This document shows, in pieces, positions 33,486 to 44,262 of a stretch of 64,000 nucleotides of DNA. The position numbers and the translations under genes are program-made. The number at the start of each line of letters is the position of its first letter. The stretch's first letter is position 1. Source of the stretch: Rana temporaria. Its lineage: Eukaryota; Chordata; Amphibia; Anura; Ranidae. The notes beneath the pieces are model-generated. The model was not told where the DNA came from, made no database searches, and was given only the letters and a program-made list of their open reading frames with translations. Location: the NCBI RefSeq assembly GCF_905171775.1, contig NC_053500.1, positions 125,499,640 to 125,563,639 of the forward strand. The letters run 5' to 3'.

Positions 33486-34209
33486 GTGTGACCACGATTC
33501 TACTTAAGTAGGGAAATCTACTGATACGCCGACGTACTTTCAAATTTCCCGCGTCATATCTTTGGTTTGAATCCTCAAACCAAGATACGACGGCATCTGG
33601 GTTAGATCCGACAGGTGTACGTCCTCGTACGCCTTCGGATCTAAGATGCAATACTTTGGCGTCCGCTGGGTGGCGTTCACGTCGTTTTCCGCGTCGGGTA
33701 TGCAAATTAGCTATTTCCAACGATCCACGAACGTACAAGCGGCCGGCGCATTTTTTTACGGCGTCTCTAGTCGGCTTTTTACGGCGTATAGTTAAAGCTG
33801 ATATTTTGTCGCGTATAGTTAGACCTGCCATGTTAAGTATGGCCGTCGTTCCCGCGTTTATTTTGAATTTTTTTTTTTGTTTGCGTAAGTCGTCCGTGAA
33901 TCGGGATGGAAGTAATTCACGTCTAAGTAAAAAAAAAATACGTTGTTGCGATGTCATTTAGCGCAATGCACGGCAGGAAATTTAGAAACGGAGCATGCGC
34001 AGTTCATTCGGCACGGGGACGCGCTTCATTTAAATGAAACGCACCCCCCTAATCGCCGATTTGAATTCCGCCCCGCCAGAAATAGACTACGCCGCCGTAA
34101 CTTGCGGCGCAAATTCTTTGGGGATTCGAACCGGCCAAAAGTAAGTTACAGCGGCGTAGCGTATCTCACATACGCTGCGCCCATCTATTTCTATGTGGAT
34201 CTGCCCCTA
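33486..34209. mobile_element. Family B hairpin, diverged
   Basis: From GTGTGACCACGATTCTACTT to CTATGTGGATCTGCCCC. Shares ATCCGACAGG, CGCGTCGGGTATGCAAATTAG and GGAGCATGCGCAG landmarks. The ends are diverged from the standard GGGCCAGATTC. Confidence 0.75.
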
Positions 34210-34291
34210 AGGGTCTTGAGGAGGGCGAGGGCCACATGAAATGGCCTGGAGGTCCGGGTTCGGCCCGCCGGCCTTGTGTTTGACACCTGTG
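34210..34291. mobile_element. hAT-type terminal fragment (GTTTGACACCTGTG)
   Basis: GGGTTCGGCCCGCCGGCCTT then GTGTTTGACACCTGTG is the characteristic end of a vertebrate hAT family. The remainder is absent. Confidence 0.5.
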
Positions 34292-34578
34292 AACTAGACG
34301 TTACTAAATCCTGGTTGCTACAGTTTGTTTGGGGTTTGCTGACTACTTGTCATGTATTGGAATGTAATGTCTGACCCTGGAAATATATATGAACCATGGG
34401 AAGTGTGAAAGGCTTTGCTTACAAGTCAATGTGAATGCAAAAATTAAATAAAAGTAATTTATGAACCTCTAGGCCTACAAGAGATGTGTGCATATCTGAT
34501 GTATATGTTTATATGTTGTAGCTGTTTGATGCTGTATGTGTACTGAGCAGCCAGTGAACAGATTATTTTGTCCTCTAG

Positions 34579-34666
34579 GAGACAGCGATCTGCTGGAGGT
34601 GATTGATTCTTGCATGTTGTACCTGAGCGCCCGACAGCCCAAAAAACTTCAGGAGGCTGCAATCCG
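34579..34666 (+). CDS. TTI1: TTI1 coding exon 6
   Basis: Acceptor TTTTGTCCTCTAG ends 34578; donor GTGAGA at 34667. The 88 nt run from phase 1 to phase 2 and encode GDSDLLEVIDSCMLYLSARQ then PKKLQEAAI and part of Arg. The motif QPxKLQEAAR/I matches the conserved C-terminal region. Confidence 0.95.
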
Positions 34667-34767
34667 GTGAGAGTCATGGCTTTTTCTTTCCCAACCAGTA
34701 TATTAGACATCCATGTTTCCTGTGTAGTTCCGATCTTTGCTCTGTAGTAGATGTGTATAGACTAGAG

Positions 34768-35765
34768 CAGGGGTCTCCAAACTTTCTAAACAAAGGGCCG
34801 GGTTATTGTCCTTCAGACTTTAGGAGGGCCGGAGTAGGGACAGTGGGAGTAGAAAATGTCCTGATGTCCATCTGGAGTAAACAATGCCCTATATTTGGTG
34901 TCAGTGGGAAGGCTAGTGCCCCATCATTGGTGCCAATTAAAGGAATTCTGCCCCATCATTGATGTCTGTAGGAGGAGTTGTGCCCTTTCATTTGTGTCAG
35001 TGGGTATCAATGGAAGGCATTGTGTCCCATCATTGGTGTCAGTGGGAGGAATTGTGTCCCATCATTGGTGTCAGTGACAGGAATTGTGTCCCATCATTGG
35101 TGTCAGTGGGAGGAATTGTGTCCCATCATTGGTGTCAGTGACAGGAATTGTGTCCCATTATTGGTGTCAGTGGGAGGAATTGTGTCCCATCATTGGTGTC
35201 AGTGGAAGGAATTGTGTCCCATCATTGGTGTCAGTGGAAGGAATTGTGTCCCATCATTGGTGTCAGTGGAAGGAATTGTGTCCCATCATTGGTGTCAGTG
35301 GAAGGAATTGTGTCCCATCATTGGTGTCGGTGGGAGGAATTGTGTCCCATCATTGGTGTCAGTGGGAGGAATTGTGTCCCATCATTGGTGTCAGTGGAAG
35401 GAATTGTGTCCCATCATTGGTGTCAGTGGAAGGAATTGTGTCCCATCATTGGTGTCAGTGGGAGGAATTGTGTCCCATCATTGGTGTCAGTGGGAGGAAT
35501 TGTGTCCCATCATTGGTGTCAGTGGGAGGAATTGTGTCCCATCATTGGTGTCGGTGGGAGGAATTGTGTCCCATCATTGGTGTCAATGGGAGGAATTGAG
35601 TCCCATCATTGGTGTCAGTGGGAGGAATTGAGTCCTCTCTTTGCTGTCAGTGCAAGGAATTATGCCCTATTGTTGTCGTCAGTCGATGGGATCATTCCCC
35701 GAGGGCAAGATAAGGGCTAGCAAAGGGCCACATCCGGCACCAGGGCCACAGTTTGGAGACCACTG
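34768..35765. mobile_element. Non-autonomous hAT element with about 20-copy internal minisatellite
   Basis: Ends CAGGGGTCTCCAAACTTTCT and CCACAGTTTGGAGACCACTG. Flanks GACTAGAG (34760-34767) and TACTAGAG (35766-35773) match at 7 of 8, a hAT-type target duplication. From about 34990 to 35690 the interior is a tandem array of a 32-bp unit (TGTCCCATCATTGGTGTCAG plus TGGGAGGAATTG) with very low divergence. The predicted GIVSHHWCQWEELCPI-type proteins are artefacts. Confidence 0.9.
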
Positions 35766-35800
35766 TACTAGAGGAATGTACACTCATTACTGATATTAAA

Positions 35801-36053
35801 GGCTCACCTTTTATTTTTTTTTAAATAACAAACATGTTATACTTACCTGATCTGTGTAGTGGTTTTACAGAGAGCTGCCCAGATCCTCCTCTTCTTGGTT
35901 CCCCTGCTGGTGCTTCTGGCCCCTCCCCCTTACCAAGTGCCCCCAGAGCAAGCTGCACTGAGGGAGTGGTTTCCTGTTAATTCACAAACTGAAGCATAGT
36001 AAACTTAAAGTGGTTGTAAAGGTACAATTTTTTATTTCATTTTAAGCCTTATT
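35801..36053. repeat. Interspersed repeat related to 25538-25895
   Basis: AACATGTTATACTTACCTGA, GTAGTGGTTTTACAGAGAGC and CCCCTCCCCCTTACCAAGTGC are shared with the two other copies. A short family O/F end (AAGCCTTATTAGTCAAAAGT) follows at 36044. Confidence 0.55.
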
Positions 36054-36065
36054 AGTCAAAAGTGG

Positions 36066-36087
36066 ATTGTAAGGGGTTGTAAATGTA

Positions 36088-36127
<40 letters not shown>

Positions 36128-36597
36128 GCTTCCTTTACCTTAGTGCAGTCCTCCTTCACTTACCTCATCCTTCCATTTTGCTTTTTAAATGTCCTTATTT
36201 CTTCTGAGAAATCCTCACTTCCTGTTCTCCTCTCTGTAACTCCACACAGTAATGCGAGGCTTTCTCCCTGGTGTGGAGTGTCATGCTTGCCCCCTCCCTT
36301 GGACAACAGGAGAGTCAGGACGCTCTCTACGTTGCAGGGAGAGAAAGGCGCTGTGTGTAAGTGGGCGTCCTGACTCTCCTGTTGTCCAAGGGAGGGGGCG
36401 AGCACGACACTCCACACCAGGTAGAAAGCCTTGCATTACTGTGTGGAGTTACAGACAGAAGAACAGGAAGTGATGATTTTTCAGAAGAAATAAGGACGTT
36501 TAAAAGCAAAATGGAAGGATGAGGTAAGTGAAGGAGGACTGCACTAAGGTAAAGGAAGCTATTTAGGAAAAAAATTGTACCTTTACAACCCCTTTAA
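36066..36597. mobile_element. Family F hairpin, unoccupied reference copy
   Basis: Left GTAAGGGGTTGTAAATGTAC; right TGTACCTTTACAACCCCTTT then AA. Arms of about 200 bp around CTCTACGTTGCAGGGAGAGA. It is the empty-site counterpart of the copy at 47897-49081, lacking the two insertions seen there. Its right TTAA (36594-36597) is also the left TTAA of the next family A element. Confidence 0.85.
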
Positions 36598-37797
36598 CCA
36601 CTTCCAGACCTTAGGTGTTTTTCAGATTCGGTGTTTGCAAGACTAAAACAGTTTTTTCTGCTAGAAAATTACTTAAAACCCCCAAACATTATATATATTT
36701 TTTTCTAACACCCTAGAGAATAAAATAGTGGTCATTCCAATACTTTTTGTCACACCGTATTTGCGCAGCGGTCTTACAAGCGCACTTTTTTTGGAAAAAA
36801 TTCACTTTTTTGAATTAAAAAATAAGACAACAATAAATTTGGCCCAATTTTTTTATATATTTTGAAAGATAATGTTACGCCGAGTAAAATGATGCCCAAC
36901 ATGTCACGCTTAAAAATTGCGCCCGCTCGTGGCATGGCGTCAAACGTTTACCCTTAAAAATCTCGATAGGCGATGTTTAAAAAATTCTAGAGATTGCATT
37001 TTTTGAGCTACAGAGTAGCTCCAGGGCTATAATTATTGCTCTCGCTCTAACGATCGCGGCGATACCTCACTTGTGTGATTTGAACACCGTTTTCATATGC
37101 GGGCGCTACTCGCGTATGCGTTCGCTTCTGCGCGCGAGCTCGTCAGGACGGGGCGCTTTAAAAAAAAATGTTTTTTGTTTTCTTATTTATTTTTATTTAT
37201 TTTATTATTTTTTACACTGAAAAAAAAAATAATAATAATTTGATCACTTTTATTCCTATTACAAGGAATGTAAACATCCCTTGTAATAGAAAAAAGCATG
37301 ACAGGTCCTCTTAAATATGAGATCTGGGGTCAAAAAGACCTCAGATCTCATATTTGGGCTTAAATGCAAAAAAAAAAAAAAAAAATGTAATTTTTTCAAA
37401 TGACCAAAAAAAAAATTTGTCTCTTTAAGAGGCTGGGCGGGACTGACGTTTTGACGTCACTTCCGCCCAGCAGAGCTATGGGGACGGGTGAAGGAGATTT
37501 TTCCTTCAGTCTCGTCCCCGCTCACCAGCCGACAGCATCCGATCGCCTCCGCCGCTACCGACGGCTCCGGTAAGCGGCGGAGGGCGCGGGAGAGCGGCGG
37601 GAGGGGGGGGCCCTCTCCCGCCACCGATAACGGCGATCTTGCGGTGAATCCGCCGCGGAGACCGCCATTATCGGATTCCAGACCGCGCACACTAAAAATG
37701 GATACCTCGGTTGTGACAGCAGCTGCTGCCGTTACCGAGATATCCATCTTTAAAAATAGGACGTACATCGTCGTGCGCAGGTCTGGAAGTGGTTTAA
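36594..37797 (+). mobile_element. Family A element, complete, sister of 20335-21541
   Basis: TTAACCACTTCCAGACCTTA to TCTGGAAGTGGTTTAA. Nearly collinear with the copy at 20335. No coding capacity beyond artefact frames such as MDISVTAAAAVTTEVS on the minus strand. Confidence 0.87.
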
Positions 37798-38388
37798 GGA
37801 TGAATACAGTGAGTAATCAGTACTGATCACTCGCTGTGTTTATTCTGAAAAGGAATGGGCTGGTACATTACATATTTAAAGGCCCCTTCCCCCCCACTCT
37901 CCACCCTGAAATATCCCCCCCCCGGAACACCCTGTGCACACACCTTTGCCTCTACATTTTAATACCAGTAAATGTGCACTTGCATCTAATGAGATTTGCC
38001 AGCAGATGTAAGCAGCCTGTTTCTGAACAGTTCCAAGCTCTGGCTTGCTCTTGCTTATATCACTGTAGACAAGTTTAATTTCGAGATTCTTTATTAGAAC
38101 ACTGTACAGCCAGTAGGTCCCAAATGATGCATAGATGCAGTTGGCTTGCTAAACAAATCATTACTCAACTCAGTAGGCACAGATGATAACGTGCCGCACT
38201 TTCATGGATTACAGCAATTTCGGCTCATCGGCATAGTTTTTAATAATCCTTTCGGTTCTAGAGAAGAACGCTTATTACAGATGGAGACGGTACTGCTCAT
38301 TTCTTTCACTGATGAGATATAATAGGACTAAAATAGCTGTGTTCAAATTGTATATACAACTTTTAAGATCTGGCTACATGTGTGAAAT
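37798..38388. other. TTI1 intron 6, apparently single copy
   Basis: No supported exon, RNA gene or mobile element seen. Confidence 0.4.
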
Positions 38389-39368
38389 GTAACCACTTAA
38401 GGACCGCCTCCTGCACATATACGTCGGCAGAATGGCACGGCTGGGCACAAGCACGTACAGGTACGTCCTCTTTAAGTGCCCAGCCGTGGGTCGCAGGTGC
38501 GCACCCACGACCCGGTCCGAAGCTCCGTGACCACGGCCGCCGATCGCCGCTGGAGTCCCGCGATCGGTCCTCCGGAAACTGAAGAACGGGGAGAGGTGTG
38601 TGTAAACACAGCTTCCCCGTTCTTCACTTTGGCGCCGTCATCGATCGTCTGTTCCCTGATATAGGGAAACACGATCAATGACATCACACATCCAGCCCCG
38701 CCCCCCTACAGTTAGAAGCACAGATGAGGTCACATTTAACCCCTTCAGCGCCCCCTTGTGGTTAACTCCCAAACTGCAATTGTCATTTTCACAGTAAACA
38801 ATGCATTTTTAATGCATTTTTTGCTGTGAAAATGACAATGGTCCCAAAAATGTGTCAAAATTGTCCGAAGTGTCCACCATAATGTCGCAATCACGGAAAA
38901 AAATTTGCTGATCGCCGCCATTAGTATTAAAAAAAATTATAATAATAAAAATGCAATAAAACTATCCCCTATTTTGTAAACGCTATACATTTTGCGCAAA
39001 CCAATCGATAAACGCTTATTGCGATTTTTTTTTTTACCAAAAATAGGTAGAAGAATACGTATCGGCCTAAACTGATGACATATTTTTTTTTTTATAGCTT
39101 TTTGGGGGATATTTATTATAAAAAAAAAAGTAAAAAAATATTGATTTATTTTTTTCAAAATTGTCGCTCTATTTTTGTTTATAGCGCAAAAAATAAAAAA
39201 CGCAGAGGTGATCAAATACCACCAAAATAAAGGTCTATTTGTGGGGAAAAAAAGGACGCCAATTTTGTTGCACGACCGCGCAATTGTCAGTTAAAGCGAC
39301 GCAGTGCCGAATCGCAAAAACTGGCCAGGTCCTTTAGCTGCCTAAAGGTCCGGGTCTTAAGTGGTTAA
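38389..39368 (-). mobile_element. Family A element, inverted orientation
   Basis: Reads in reverse relative to the copies at 21598-24793: begins GTAACCACTTAAGGACCGCC and ends GGTCTTAAGTGGTTAA at 39368. Internal landmarks CTGATCGCCGCCATTAGTAT and ACGTATCGGCCTAAACTGA are in inverse order. Confidence 0.85.
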
Positions 39369-39636
39369 AGCCTTCAAGTTACCTAACTGGACAAAAGAGA
39401 AAAGATGGTTGGTCTTTTGTCAGTCCCCACCTTTTATTTTGTAAGGGAGGTTTAACGCGTTTTTCTCCTGTGCGGCAGTGTTATGTTGTATCGGGTAGTA
39501 TGTCGGTTTGTTTGAACTGAACCTGTCAAGATAGAAGATGCCTGGAGCCATCTTCCTCATACATGCTTCACTTCTAAATAAGAACATAAGAGAGTTAAAA
39601 ATCAATATAAGCGCATTCTCGTCAAAGAAGTGAATC

Positions 39637-40018
39637 TTAACCACTTGTGGACCGCCGCACGATGATATACGTAGACAGAATGGCACGGCTCTGTGACCGC
39701 GGACCAGATCGCCGCCGGTGTCCTGCGATCGGGTCACAGAGCTGAAGAACGGGGAGAGGTGAGTGTAAACAAACCTTTCCCCGTTCTTCCTAGTGGCTTG
39801 TCAGTGATCGTCTGTTCCCTGTCATAGGGAACGACGATCAGTGACGTCACACTTCCAGCCACGCCCCCCTACAGTAAGAATCACACACTAGGGCACATTT
39901 AACCCCCTAGTGGTTAACCCCTTCACTGTCATTGTCATTTTCACAGTAATCGGTGCATTTTTATAGCACTGATCACTGTAAAAATGACAATGGTCCCAAA
40001 AATGTGTCAAAAGTGTCG
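39637..40018 (-). mobile_element. Family A element, truncated
   Basis: TTAACCACTTGTGGACCGCC, the GACGATCAGTGACGTCACAC segment, then broken off at AAATGTGTCAAAAGTGTCGG where an M-type hairpin begins. Confidence 0.75.
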
Positions 40019-40119
40019 GGGCTTTCACACTGGAGAAACAGCAGCCGCTGTTTAGGGTTAGTTTGAAGGCGCTATTTTTGGCGCGCTAGCGCCTGCAAAC
40101 TGCCCCAGTGTGAAAGGGT
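40018..40119. mobile_element. Short M-type hairpin
   Basis: GGGGCTTTCACACTGGAG and inverse CCCCAGTGTGAAAGG, about 100 bp, with a GGCGCTATTTTTGGCGC centre. Confidence 0.55.
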
Positions 40120-40194
40120 TTGAACATAAATATCAAGGTCAAAGTTTAGGAACTGCAACAATTTTGATACACCGTCCCCCCTTTTTCAGGGGCC

Positions 40195-41455
40195 CAAATG
40201 TAATTGGACAAATATAATCGTAAATAAAATGTTAATTTTTAATATTTTGTTGAGAATCCTTTACTGGCAATGCCTGCTCAATTGGGTTTAGATCAGGCGA
40301 TTGACTCGGCCATTGCAGAATATTCCACTTGTCTTCCTTTAAAAGCTCCTGGGTTGCTTTTGCAGTGTGTTTTGGATCATTGTCCATCTGTACTTGGAAA
40401 CGCTGTCCAATCAACTTTGCTGCATTTGGCTGAATCTGGGCTGACCGTATATCTCTAAACACTGCAGAATTCATCCCGCGGCTCCTGTCGCATCATCAAT
40501 AAACGCCAAAAATCAATGACCCAGTCAGTGGTGTATTTAGGTTTTGTGCTGCCCTAGGCCTGACTAAACTCGTGCACCCCCTAATTTAAATATAACCCAC
40601 CCCTTCCTGTCAAGGCCACACCCCCATTTAAGACTTGCCCTGACATTTTCCAGTGGGGACACTAGTTCTGAGGGCCTTGGGGGGGGGGGGGGGGGGGGGG
40701 AGAAAGTAGAGTCCCTTAATTTGCAGGGATTTACTTTCACTTCCTGTTTTGCTCTGGAGCCCGTCGGCTGACTTTCTGACAGTTTTTAGCCTCCCGACAT
40801 GGCATCTGTCTCTCTCTCTCTGAGAACTCAAGTGAGAGGTCTACTGTTATGATAGGACAGTTCAAACTAGAAGCAACGCAAAGCCGCCCCCCCCCCCCCC
40901 CCCCCCACTTGCGGAACGCCCCACGCCCACACAACAACTCATTGGTTGGGGTCTGCTGCCCTAGCCTCCTCCGTGTATGGGATGTCCCCCCCTGATGGTG
41001 GCCCTGACCGTATTATACCGGCAGTAGTGTGGCCGCTTTATGGGGGCACTAGACCGATTTGCCTCCTGGCCCAGTCCACCCCAAGACTGGTGCTACACTA
41101 AAAGTGTAGCGCAAGCCGCAGGGACTCTTTTTTTTTTTTTTGTGCTGCCCCCCCCCCTGCAACGCGCGGCCCTAGGCCTGGTCCTTGTTGGCCTAGGGCC
41201 TAGGCCAAGATACAGCGTTGGACCCAGTGCCACTAGAAGCCGTGCATGCCCATGCCAATACAAAACTGCTTCCACCATGTTTTATAGATGATGTTGTGTG
41301 CTTTGGATCATGAGCTGTTCCAAGCCTTCTCCACACTTTTTTTTCTTCTTGTCATTCTGGTACAGAGTAATCTTAGTTGCGTCCGTCCAAAGAATGCTTT
41401 TCCAGAACTGGTCTGGGCTTTTTTTTTTTTTTGGCAAAGTCTAATCTGGCTTTTA
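40195..41455 (-). pseudogene. Tc1/mariner transposase remnant split by a hAT insertion
   Basis: On the minus strand 40474-40232 encodes FQVQMDNDPKHTAKATQELL then KEDKWNILQWPSQSPDLNPI E. This is the second half of a Tc1-type DDE catalytic domain (the DNDPKHTA and WPSQSPDLNPIE motifs are intact in this stretch). More of the same gene continues on the far side of the insertion, at 41230-41455 (minus-strand frames with LEKHSLDGRN-like text). Frameshifts, stops and the 695-bp insertion at 40526 make it inactive. Confidence 0.85.
40526..41220. mobile_element. hAT-like element inserted in Tc1, perfect 8-bp TSD
   Basis: Starts CAGTGGTGTATTTAGGTTTT; ends CCAAGATACAGCGTTG. It is flanked by identical GACCCAGT at 40518-40525 and 41221-41228. 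Removing it rejoins a Tc1 sequence in the expected order. The interior has a 20+ bp G run (from 40678) and a C run of about 20 bp (from 40886), and two CCTAGGCC-rich segments. Confidence 0.85.
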
Positions 41456-41465
41456 TTTGCATTTT

Positions 41466-41745
41466 AAAGCGGTTGTAAACCCGCATATACATTTTTTTTT
41501 TTTTTTTTTTTTTTATATATACCTGCAAGGCAAAAGTCATAATGAGCTAGTATGCACCGCAAATGGGAGATTTCCTTTCCGGCATGGGTCGGCGGGGCCG
41601 GCCCTTCAGCCGAGGATCCCCCCTGCAATCAGCGGCGCATTGCGAGGGGAATATATCCTAAACCGTACAGGTTTAGGAGATATTCTTTATACCTACAGGT
41701 AAGCCTTATTATAGGCTTACCTGTAGGCAAAAGTCAAAAAAGTGG
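41466..41745. mobile_element. TTAA-type hairpin (AGCGGTTGTAAACCC)
   Basis: TTTTAAAGCGGTTGTAAACC on the left and AGTGGGTTTACAACAAAGTT on the right. Contains the CCTAAACCGTACAGGTTTAGG hairpin shared with 30945, split here as CCTAAACCGTACAGGTTTAG. Confidence 0.6.
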
Positions 41746-41917
41746 GTTTACAACAAAGTTGTGGTTATTTCACAAGGAATCACAAAGAGGGACAATAACC
41801 AGAAAGCACAAGTCTTTTCCCAGGAATATATTGTTCCCATTCTGTAATGACCGCCTTTTACTTTTTCAGAGCTACAGAATGCCCACTGAGTAATCTCTTT
41901 GTTTTCTCTCCCTGTAG

Positions 41918-42089
41918 GACGTTTCTCTCTCTTTCACAGCTAGATCCAGATATTGTTTGGTTGTATCTGTGTGAATGGCAAAGCCCTCCAGAAACGCCTC
42001 ACCCCTCCCTGGTACCTCTTCCTTGGAAAGGCAAACCTCAAGATGAGTACACGCCGAACGTTCATCTCCTACTGCAAAAGCTGCAGTGA
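41918..42089 (+). CDS. TTI1: TTI1 last coding exon and stop
   Basis: Acceptor TTTTCTCTCCCTGTAG ends 41917. The exon completes an Arg codon and encodes TFLSLSQLDPDIVWLYLCEW, QSPPETPHPSLVPLPWKGKP and QDEYTPNVHLLLQKLQ, with TGA at 42087-42089. The C-terminus YTxNVxxLLxxLQ is the conserved TTI1 tail. 3' UTR follows. Confidence 0.97.
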
Positions 42090-42598
42090 CATTAATCGCT
42101 AACGAGAACCAACTGCCCACACTTCATGTAAATCACCTGCAGGCAGGTGATCTGGATTCTGCAGAAAGCATGGTGACCTACAATCTCCTTTCTATAGGAA
42201 AGATAAATGATGAAACTCTACAGTGACTTAATCAGAAAATCCTCAACCGCAACACTGGCTACTCTATTAGCAGAAATAATTTGTAATATGAACAGGAATA
42301 GACAGTGTCCTCTATGGATCGCTGGATACCCTTCAGAATGTGACACAAAATAAGGAACCCAACAAAATTTATAGCTCAGTCCTAAATTGTATAATCCATT
42401 AAATTAGCAAATGTCAATAACTGTTCAAAATCAATTACATCTTCAGTTTTTTCCTAGAGCGGTGCTTCTCAACTGCTGTCATCAGGACCCACTAACAGGC
42501 GATGTTTGCAAGATAACTGAAATACATCACAGGTGATATTATTTTTGATGCTCAGTGATTGCAGTATTCTAGTTTACATCTCCCTAAGGTAATACTTA
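42090..42598 (+). other. TTI1: TTI1 3' UTR with candidate ATTAAA signal
   Basis: AT-rich sequence after the stop. ATTAAA at 42398-42403 is the first plausible polyadenylation hexamer. A CAGGTGATCTGG-type short hairpin occurs at 42126-42152. If this signal is weak, transcripts could run to the AATAAA pair near 49580. Confidence 0.5.
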
Positions 42599-43046
42599 AA
42601 GCGGAGGTTCACCCTAATAACATGTATATCTGACCAACTCCCTTATATTCGTAACAAGTTTTTTTTGTTATGCTGTATGTTCATTGTTGGTGAAACCTAA
42701 GGAAGTGCTCCGGGTGCCATGTTCACTTGGTCTGGTTACAATAAAATCAATGTCGCTGTAGAAATAACTACATAAATCCCAGAATATTCTGTTTTAAGTG
42801 CATCTACATTTTAGCCCAGATCCTTGGGTTCTGACGCCTGTGGTCAGGATGCCGTGACTATGGCAGTGACCTCAGCAGCTTAATATAAATGACATATTTC
42901 ATAAAAGTTCATGAAATTTAAACTTTGTGTGCTGTTCTGTCTGTTTTTATTGTTTACTGCAGCTTTGCTTTAGCAGAACCACACCTCCACTATTCTTTTT
43001 ACCAACTCCCTCTAGAACGGTGGTTCTCAACCTATGGCCTCAGGAC

Positions 43047-43262
43047 TAAGGATGAGCTCCAGCGTGTTCGCGTAGCACACGTGCAGAGCCCGCCAGGAAG
43101 TGTGCATGGCGCTGCGCTCATCACAGACAGGGAGACAATGTCCCGATGCTCGGCTGCAGAGATCGAGAAATGTCTCCCTGGTTGTGATTAGCGCAGCGCT
43201 GGTGCAGACTTCCTGGCGGGCTCTGCACGTGTGCTACGCGAACACGCTGGAGCTCATCCTTA
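43047..43262. mobile_element. H-family hAT MITE, complete, perfect 8-bp TSD
   Basis: TAAGGATGAGCTCCAGCG to CGCTGGAGCTCATCCTTA, flanked by CTCAGGAC at 43039-43046 and 43263-43270. The opposite palindrome arm (around 43912) retains the uninterrupted site, a natural empty-site control. Confidence 0.95.
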
Positions 43263-43288
43263 CTCAGGACCCTCTAACAGGCCAGATT

Positions 43289-43888
43289 TTAAAGCGGAGG
43301 TTCACCCTAATAGCATGTATATCTGAGCAACTCCCTTATATTCATAACAAGTACATTCCGCAATTACTTTATTTTTTTTGTATGCTGTACGTACCTTGTA
43401 ATCCATTTTTTCAATCTACTTCTCCCCACGGGAGTAGGCGTTTCTATTCCTAGGGGGATTGTCATCTGGGAGGTCGCCCAGATGATTGACGTCTGTTACC
43501 CACGGCGGATAAGGCCACGCCCCCCGTATTGCATAGGCGCACACGAGTTACAGGGTTTCCGAAAGAAGCCGCAGGCGCCGTATAGAGCCGACTCACATCT
43601 CCGCATGTTCGGCTTTTTTCGGAAACCCCGTAACTCGTGCGCGCCTACGCAATACGGGGGGTGGGGCTTTATCCACCGGGGGGAACAGACGTCAATCATC
43701 TGGGCGACCTCCCAGATGACAATCCCCCTAGGAATAGAAACGCCTACTCCCGCAGGGAGAAGTAGATTGAAAAAATGGATTACAAGGTACGTACAGCATA
43801 AAAAAAAAACTAGTTGCGGACAGTACTTGTTACGAATATAAGGGAGTCAGTCAGATATACATGTTATTAGGGTGAACCTCCGCTTTAA
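43289..43888. mobile_element. G-family hairpin at the palindrome centre, TTAA TSD
   Basis: TTAAAGCGGAGGTTCACCCT to AGGGTGAACCTCCGCTTTAA, 600 bp. The arms are nearly perfect over most of the length (CCTAGGGGGATTGTCATCTG and inverse). TTAA at both ends. Confidence 0.9.
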
Positions 43889-44262
43889 AATCTGGCCTGT
43901 TAGTGGGTCCTGAGGACATAAGTTGAGAACCACTGTTCTAGAGGGATTTGGTAAAAAGAATAGTGGAGGTGTGGTTCTGCTAAAGCAAAGCTGCAGTAAA
44001 CAATAAAAACAGCCGGAACAGCACACAAAGTTTTCATTTCATGAACTTTTATGAAATTTGTCATTTATATTAAGCTGCTGTGGCTGAGGTCACTGACCAC
44101 AGGAGTCAGAACCCAAGGATCTGGGCTAAAATGTAGATGCACTTAAAACAGAATATTCTCGGATTTATGTAGTTATTTCTGTAGCGACATTGATTTTATT
44201 GTAACCAGACCAAGTGAACATGGCACCCGGAGCACTTCCTTAGGTTTCACGAGCAATGAAAC

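Larger units (their letters stand above)
42599..44262. mobile_element. 1.6-kb palindromic structure with nested MITEs
   Basis: Left arm about 42690-43290 (minus the inserted H element) and right arm about 43889-44262 are inverse copies: CCTAAGGAAGTGCTCCGGGT at 42697 matches ACCCGGAGCACTTCCTTAGG at 44225. The palindrome centre, GATTTTAAAATC when the G element is removed, carries a G hairpin (43289-43888). The left arm also carries an H MITE (43047-43262). Upstream of the left arm, 42599-42690 is a partial G end. Confidence 0.85.

Noticed and set aside
33475..33957. Minus-strand 160-codon frame, and similar frames at 61874-62446
   Set aside because: Family B hairpin sequence; CpG-rich arms give chance open frames.
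34978..35720. Three overlapping cysteine- and tryptophan-rich open frames of 170-217 codons
   Set aside because: They are translations of the 32-bp minisatellite in several frames; the unit lacks stops. There is no homology or splice context.
34768..35765. CRISPR-like regular array
   Set aside because: The units are contiguous tandem repeats without unique spacers, in a eukaryotic hAT element.
43482..43841. Plus-strand 119-codon frame and its minus-strand mirror
   Set aside because: Both read the two arms of the G-family hairpin; mirror-image coding is expected for a palindrome.
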